From Candidatus Eiseniibacteriota bacterium (lineage in GTDB: Bacteria; Eisenbacteria; RBG-16-71-46; SZUA-252): a stretch of DNA of 46,610 nucleotides. The stretch is taken from contig VBOR01000026.1 in NCBI GenBank assembly GCA_005893165.1, forward strand, positions 1-46,610. The letters run 5' to 3'. A model generated the notes under the pieces. It did no database searches, was not told where the DNA came from, and saw only the letters and a list, made by a program, of their open reading frames with translations. Shown here in pieces: positions 42,245 through 46,610 of the stretch. The position numbers were made by a program, and so were the translations under genes. Numbering within the stretch: the first letter of the stretch is position 1; each line of letters begins with the position of its first letter.

Positions 42245-43080
42245 CGCGCTGTCGCTGCGCCCGCTCCCATGAACTTGCGCTCCACCCAGCGCAGCTGATC
42301 CAGGCCGAACTCTGCGTCCTCAGCGGCTTGCTTGTCGCGCGGCGCCTTGAGCGTCCCCGCGAAGGCCGCGCAGGCCTGCTCGAACTGCCGCGTCCCGGAA
42401 GCATCTCCAAGAAGATGCCGCGCGGTTCCCGCGTAGCCGAAGTAGAGAATCACTCCGAAGTCGCCGTTCGCCTTCACGAACGCCTCGGGCCTCTGGTCGC
42501 CCGCCGCGCCCGCGGCCCCTCCCGCGGCGACCGCGCCCTGGAGCGCCAATCCGAAGGCCGCCTCGAAGTCGCAGAGCGCCTCGATGTGATTTCCCAGCGA
42601 AAGCTGGTGCATGCCGGCGGCCCAGTGCGCCATGGCGCGACGCTCGGGGGGTTTTCCCAGCTCCTGCCGCCACACGATGCAGTCGTACGCCGCGCGCAGC
42701 CCCGACTCGAAATGCCGGCGCTCGCGGGGCGCTTCGTCTCCGGGCCAGCACTCCGCGAGATCCGCGGAGAGGTTGTAGGAGAGGCGATTCGCGAAGTCGA
42801 TGCACTCGCGCGCTTCGTCCGTGTCGCCGCGCGCCCGCGCCAGCTCCGCCTGCCTCAAGCCCTCGACGATTCCGGCGCGCGCGACGCGGATCAAATCGTC
42901 GAATCGCCGGTCCGCGCTCTTCCGGTCGGGGAAGGAGAGCCTCGCCAGCGTGTAGAGCTTCCGGCGCTGCTCCGGCTCGGGAGTACCCTGGATGAACGCG
43001 ACCACACTGCCACCACCACCCTCCTCGAGAGCCGAGCGCAGCTTGTCCTTGAGCGGCTGATCGGGGTCTTCGGCGGCCAT
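42241..43080 (-). CDS. Helical TPR-like protein of unknown function
   Basis: 279 residues, mostly helices rich in Arg, Ala and Glu, e.g. RRKLYTLARLSFPDRKSADRRFDDLIRVARAGIVEGLRQAELARARGDTDEARECIDFANRLSY and AAGMHQLSLGNHIEALCDFEAAFGLALQG. The latter looks like TPR-type helix pairs. A Gly/Ala stretch interrupts the C-terminal half. No signal peptide, no membrane helix. I cannot name a family. A TATTAT box nine bases before the ATG suggests a leaderless message. The GTGA overlap shows translational coupling to the phosphoesterase gene. Confidence 0.65.
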   Translation of the reverse strand: MAAEDPDQPLKDKLRSALEEGGGGSVVAFIQGTPEPEQRRKLYTLARLSFPDRKSADRRFDDLIRVARAGIVEGLRQAELARARGDTDEARECIDFANRLSYNLSADLAECWPGDEAPRERRHFESGLRAAYDCIVWRQELGKPPERRAMAHWAAGMHQLSLGNHIEALCDFEAAFGLALQGAVAAGGAAGAAGDQRPEAFVKANGDFGVILYFGYAGTARHLLGDASGTRQFEQACAAFAGTLKAPRDKQAAEDAEFGLDQLRWVERKFMGAGAATAR

Positions 43081-43089
43081 GGGAAGAAG

Positions 43090-43095
43090 ATAATA
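43090..43095 (-). promoter_or_regulatory. -10 box (TATTAT) of the helical protein gene
   Basis: On the minus strand TATTAT ends nine bases before the ATG at 43080, the same spacing as the TATACT box of yqeY. No clear -35 and no ribosome site are present. A leaderless transcript is inferred. Confidence 0.4.
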
Positions 43096-43164
43096 GCGCA
43101 GCCGGGGTTTCTCCGTTAGAGCCGGTGCGATCGCTGAACACCCGAAGCCATAGCCCGCGCGGCG

Positions 43165-44400
43165 CTACTTCGAGGCGCCCATGTGTGCTCGAATTCGATC
43201 CGCGACACGATCGACGTCCGAGTCCGAGAGATCGGGATAAATCGGTAGTGAGAGCGTCTCCTCGAAACACCGCTCCGCGACTGGGAATTGGCCCGTACTG
43301 AAGCCGAGACGCTCCTGGTACCAGCGGAAGAGGTGGAGCGGCTTGAAGTGGACGCTGGTTCCGATGCCGTCCGCGCGCAGGGCCAGGGAGAGCGCGTCGC
43401 GCCCGGTCCCACGTCCTTCCTCCTGGCTCGCCTTGTTTCCCACCGTCTGCACCGGCGCCGCGCGCGCGACCGCGATCTGATAGAGGTGCCAGGCGTGGCG
43501 AACGCCGGGGGCGACCGACGGCGTCTTGATGCCGGGGACGCCGCGGAGCGCCTCGGTGTACCGGCGCGCGATCGATTCGCGGCGTTTGCGCATCTCCTCG
43601 GCGCGGGCCATCTGCGCCAGCGCGAGGGCCGCCTGGATGTCGGTCAGGTTGTACTTGTACCCCAGCTCCGTCACGTCGTAGTCCCACCACCCGCCGCTTC
43701 CGTAGCGCGACCAGGCCGCGTCCGATAGGCCGTGCAGGCATAGCCTGCGGATGCGGTCCGCCCAGTCCTCCCGCCCCATGACCGCCATGCCCCCTTCGCC
43801 GGCGGTGACGCCCTTCGTCGCGTAGAAGGAGAAGCAGGTGATGTCGGCCTGCGTTCCAACCGGGGTCTCGCCGAGGCGGGCGGTCAGCGAGTGGGCCGCG
43901 TCCTCGATGATGTGGATGTTTCGGCCGCGGGTCATCTTCGCGACCTCTTGGGTGCGGCAGGGGTGTCCCGCGATCGAGACCATGACAATGGCTTTCGTCT
44001 TCTTGGTCAGCGCGGAATCGAGCTTCGAGGGATCCAAATTTTTCGTCGAAGGTTCGACGTCGACGAAAACCGGTTTGGCGCCGAGGTACAAGATGGTCTC
44101 GCCGGTGCTTACGAAGGTATACGGAGATGTGATGACTTCATCGCCCTGCCCGACCCCTGCCGCGATGAGGGCGAGGTGGAGAGCCGCGGTGCAGGAAGAG
44201 AGGGCGACGCCGTGGAGCTCGGTGCCGGGCGCGCTCGAGGGGGACGCCGAGTCGCTCGAGCCAACGTATTTCGTTACAGCGGCCTCCAGCTCGCGTGCTT
44301 TCGGCCCCGAAGTGAGCCAGCCCGAGCGGAGCACCGCCTCGACCGCGTCGATCTCGGCCTGAGTGATCGATGGCTTGTGAAAAGGGATCTGACCCGCCAC
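43165..44400 (-). CDS. DegT/DnrJ/EryC1/StrS-family sugar aminotransferase
   Basis: 411 residues. PLP-dependent transamination of a nucleotide-linked keto-sugar for polysaccharide or glycan synthesis. Hallmarks: IPFHKPSITQAEIDAVEAVLRSGWLTSGPKARELE, VALSSCTAALHLALIAAGVGQGDEVITSPYTFVSTGETILYLGAKPVFVDVEP, EDAAHSLTAR, the PLP lysine K196 in CFSFYATKGVTAGEGGM, and the C-terminal YQERLGFSTGQFPVAERCFEETLSLPIYPDLS. GTG start at 44400. Related to ArnB and WecE types, but the sugar cannot be assigned from sequence alone. Divergent from the SLBB exporter gene. Confidence 0.93.
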   Translation of the reverse strand: MAGQIPFHKPSITQAEIDAVEAVLRSGWLTSGPKARELEAAVTKYVGSSDSASPSSAPGTELHGVALSSCTAALHLALIAAGVGQGDEVITSPYTFVSTGETILYLGAKPVFVDVEPSTKNLDPSKLDSALTKKTKAIVMVSIAGHPCRTQEVAKMTRGRNIHIIEDAAHSLTARLGETPVGTQADITCFSFYATKGVTAGEGGMAVMGREDWADRIRRLCLHGLSDAAWSRYGSGGWWDYDVTELGYKYNLTDIQAALALAQMARAEEMRKRRESIARRYTEALRGVPGIKTPSVAPGVRHAWHLYQIAVARAAPVQTVGNKASQEEGRGTGRDALSLALRADGIGTSVHFKPLHLFRWYQERLGFSTGQFPVAERCFEETLSLPIYPDLSDSDVDRVADRIRAHMGASK

Positions 44401-44495
44401 GCGCCGGAAGGTAGCACATGCGAGACGAGGGGCGTCATCGCGGTGTTCGCGATCGGCGGCGGCGTACGGTCGGCGTGGGGGATTGGGTCCTCACT

Positions 44496-44579
44496 GGCCA
44501 GAATCGTGCCGGAGAAGTTGACCTGCGGTTGGCGGCGTGGTATCAATCGCGGCGTAGCACCTCTCCGGCGATTCTGGCC
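44496..44579. repeat. Long imperfect inverted repeat flanking the exporter promoter
   Basis: The left arm 44496-44515 (GGCCAGAATCGTGCCGGAGA) and the right arm 44562-44579 (TCTCCGGCGATTCTGGCC) are complementary except that two bases (AC) are missing from the right. 46 bases lie between, and these contain the sigma-70-type promoter at 44518-44546. Arm centres are about 65 bp apart, close to six helical turns. Seen in sequence; looping operator, invertible element or mobile-element remnant are all open. Confidence 0.65.
44518..44546 (+). promoter_or_regulatory. Sigma-70-type promoter of the SLBB exporter gene
   Basis: TTGACC (44518-44523), 17-base spacer, TATCAA (44541-44546). The predicted start is near 44553, 70 bases before the ATG at 44624. 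It sits inside the inverted repeat 44496-44579. The 223-bp gap 44401-44623 shows no gene. Confidence 0.6.
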
Positions 44580-44623
44580 AAAACTTGCGCGCAGTGGGGT
44601 TGGTGATTGTGGTGGGGCCAGGG

Positions 44624-46610
44624 ATGGAGCGTAAGACGAAGCGCAGATCCGGAACGATTCCGCGTAGTATCCGCGTCCTTACAGTCGTCGTTCCTCTTCT
44701 TTCAAGCCCCTTCCAAGCATCCGCTCAGTCTGAAGCCGACATTCGAAGGAAGATCGAGGCAAGCGGGCATTCCGAATCGGAGGTGCGCCAGAAGATTCAG
44801 GACTCCGGCCTCACTCCCGAGCAGGTGCGTCAGCGCCTGAGGGACGCCGGCTATAATCCGGACGCGTTCGACCGGTACATGCCCGGAAACCGAGCCGGTG
44901 GACCCGTGGAATCACGTGCCAACCAGCCTGTCCCAACAAGCGCCCCATCGGAGTCTGACTCAGTACTTGCGAGCCCACCGGCCTCCGTCGAGCTCTCCCG
45001 GATGGATCACGACATTTCGGCGCAGACGCCGGAGTTCACCCGGGAAATCCTGTCTCGTGTGCCGTCAGCTGGAACTGTCATGCCATTCGGGTACGACATT
45101 TTTCGGTATTCACCTTCAACCTTCGAGCCCTTGGCGACCGGACCCGTTGATCCCGACTATCCGATTGGACCTGGCGACGAGATCGTAGTCTCCGTCTGGG
45201 GCGACAATCAGTACACCTACAACTCAGTTGTGTCGCGCGAGGCGACGATTTCCGTACCCGACATTGGCCAAGTCACCGTCAATGGCCTCACATTGGCACA
45301 GGCGAAGCGGTTGATCACGGAGCGATTCGCCACCATCTACTCCGGCATTCGAGCAAGGCGTCCGACGACTTTCGTGGACGTGACCCTTGGAAAACTGCGA
45401 ACCAACCAGGTTTTCATACTGGGGGACGTCGTGCGGCCGGGTGGGTACACCATCTCTTCCGTCTCGACCGTGCTCAACGCGCTGTATAGTGCAGGAGGGC
45501 CAACCGCGCGTGGCTCCATGAGAGACGTGCGGATTATCCGTCATAACGAAGTCTTCCGTCGTGTGGACCTCTACGGCTACATCCTCACTGGCAGCCGGGC
45601 CGAAGACATTCGGCTCCAAAGCGGAGACATTGTCTTCGTTCCTCCCATTGGCAAAACAATCGCAATTCTCGGCGAGATACATCGTCCAGCGATTTATGAA
45701 ATGAGGCTTGGGGAGCGTTTTCATGATCTCCTCGGGCTGAGCGGCGGCGTACTTGCAACCGCCCTTCTCGATCGAATGCAGATCGATAGGATTGTCCCCT
45801 TTGCCCAACGCGACTCGCTTCATGGAATGGATCGGATCGCGCTCGACATGCCTCTCCGGGGAATCCTTGCCGATAGTACTCAGGACCCTGAGCTCTTGGA
45901 CAAGGACATTGTCCAGGTCTTCCGTATTGGCGATGTTCGAAAGAACACCGTATCTATTTCAGGCTCGGTAATTCGTCACCCTGGGACCTACCAACTCAAG
46001 CCGGCCATGCATATTTCAGATCTTGTTCAGGCCGCGGGGGGGTATACACAGGACGTATATCTGGACCGGGCCGCACTAGTTCGCACAGCACCCGATCTAT
46101 CCCAGAGCATTTTCCGATTCAACGTCGGTAAAGCGGTGGCCAAGGACCTCGAGCAGGATCTTGAGTTAACTCAGCTCGACGCAATTTATGTTGCATCCAT
46201 CTGGGACATACGCGACCGACACATTGTTCAGATTACGGGAAATGTTCGCAAGCCGGGGACCTACGACCTTCTCCATGGAATGACGATCATGGATCTCATC
46301 TTTGCCTCTGGCGGACTCAAGGAGTCAGCCTCCAAGCTTGAAGCTGAGATCTCTCGAATTGACTCGACTTCAATCGCCACGACGAAGGGCGCACGCATCT
46401 ATCTCGTGCCTATTTCACAGGACTACGGAATCCACTCGCAGGACACGAGTTTCGTACTTCAGGAGTATGACGAAGTATTCGTTCGCGAGATTCCAGATTG
46501 GGAGCTTCGACGAAATGTGACCATCACGGGAGAGGTAACGTTCCCGGGGATCTACTCACTCAAATCGAAGGATGAACGGCTGTCCTCGCTTCTCGCTCGT
46601 GCCGGTGGGC
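44624..46610 (+). CDS. Polysaccharide export protein with SLBB domains (partial at right edge)
   Basis: At least 662 residues, open to the end. A signal peptide (RVLTVVVPLLSSPFQASAQ) is followed by three 14-residue repeats (residues 37-78), then a Pro/Ser linker. The Poly_export domain begins at DPDYPIGPGDEIVVSVWGDN ... ISVPDIGQVTVNGLTLAQAKRLI. Five SLBB-type segments follow: VFILGDVVRPGGYTI, IAILGEIHRPAIYEM, VSISGSVIRHPGTYQL, VQITGNVRKPGTYDL and VTITGEVTFPGIYSL, each ended by an AGG or SGG motif. Proteins of the Wza/GfcE group form the outer-membrane exit for capsule or EPS. The base composition is clearly lower in GC than the neighbours, as is common in polysaccharide loci. Start: ATG at 44624, directly before the signal peptide, with only a weak G-rich ribosome site. 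Confidence 0.88.
   Translation, partial: MERKTKRRSGTIPRSIRVLTVVVPLLSSPFQASAQSEADIRRKIEASGHSESEVRQKIQDSGLTPEQVRQRLRDAGYNPDAFDRYMPGNRAGGPVESRANQPVPTSAPSESDSVLASPPASVELSRMDHDISAQTPEFTREILSRVPSAGTVMPFGYDIFRYSPSTFEPLATGPVDPDYPIGPGDEIVVSVWGDNQYTYNSVVSREATISVPDIGQVTVNGLTLAQAKRLITERFATIYSGIRARRPTTFVDVTLGKLRTNQVFILGDVVRPGGYTISSVSTVLNALYSAGGPTARGSMRDVRIIRHNEVFRRVDLYGYILTGSRAEDIRLQSGDIVFVPPIGKTIAILGEIHRPAIYEMRLGERFHDLLGLSGGVLATALLDRMQIDRIVPFAQRDSLHGMDRIALDMPLRGILADSTQDPELLDKDIVQVFRIGDVRKNTVSISGSVIRHPGTYQLKPAMHISDLVQAAGGYTQDVYLDRAALVRTAPDLSQSIFRFNVGKAVAKDLEQDLELTQLDAIYVASIWDIRDRHIVQITGNVRKPGTYDLLHGMTIMDLIFASGGLKESASKLEAEISRIDSTSIATTKGARIYLVPISQDYGIHSQDTSFVLQEYDEVFVREIPDWELRRNVTITGEVTFPGIYSLKSKDERLSSLLARAGG

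Noticed and set aside
44576-44588. Possible sigma-54 promoter (TGGCC ... TTGC) before the exporter gene
   Set aside because: The GG and GC are nine bases apart, not ten, and the CA of GGCA is missing. Sigma-54 does not tolerate this spacing change well.

Overview
This is a roughly 46.6 kb stretch of high-GC bacterial chromosome with short intergenic gaps and many overlapping starts and stops. Several features suggest the FCB superphylum, perhaps a Candidatus Eisenbacteria-like or Gemmatimonadota-like lineage: C-terminal FlgD-Ig-like sorting-type domains (7628-8620, 25127-27191), a choice-of-anchor V/Reeler-like haem-motif protein, a DUF885 peptidase, FHA-GAF-PP2C and GAF-hybrid kinases, and frequent GTG/TTG starts. 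That placement is inferred from protein character; no rRNA or tRNA gene is visible.

Layout. 1-3.6 kb: YqeY, an O-methyltransferase with a 200-residue Pro/Arg-rich extension, an Fpg/Nei-like glycosylase lacking the N-terminal proline, and a VOC protein. 3.6-7.6 kb: a bactofilin-like membrane protein, then three secreted proteins rich in His, Met and Cys that look like a metal-related envelope cassette. 7.6-11.6 kb (minus): a three-subunit proton-translocating transhydrogenase followed by a secreted protein. 11.7-16.7 kb: a DinB-like protein and a tightly coupled minus-strand run (TauE/SafE, DUF885 peptidase, 2-hydroxyacid dehydrogenase, class I amidotransferase-like hydrolase). 16.7-21.1 kb: a histidine kinase and an NtrC-type sigma-54 activator, followed by a well-formed sigma-54 promoter that drives a secreted helical protein. 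21.1-25.1 kb: an FHA-GAF-PP2C phosphatase divergent from an EF-G-like GTPase. 25.1-31.2 kb: a broken subtilase gene, yebC, ruvC-ruvA-ruvB, and a broken queA.

31.3-38.9 kb is a motility and signalling block. A sigma-54 promoter precedes a 51-codon small gene, a FliM/FliN-like small gene and fliO. A second sigma-54 promoter precedes flhG, a small membrane protein, fliA, an HDOD protein, a small protein, a GAF-GGDEF protein and a receiver-GAF-histidine kinase hybrid. The usual fliPQR-flhBA-flhF genes are not between fliO and flhG. 38.9-40 kb: helically phased GTCTC repeats and a TAGAAT box upstream of a broken SARP/BTAD-type regulator. 40-46.6 kb: start of a surface-polysaccharide locus (wecB, a DegT-family aminotransferase, and a five-SLBB exporter that runs off the window). 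The last part has visibly lower GC, and the exporter promoter is bracketed by an 18-20 bp inverted repeat.

The main points of interest are three matching sigma-54 promoters in a window that also encodes a sigma-54 activator, the inverted-repeat-flanked promoter of the polysaccharide exporter, the phased repeats before the SARP-like gene, and three genes that each lost an internal conserved block together with a frame change, which could be real decay or an assembly fault.
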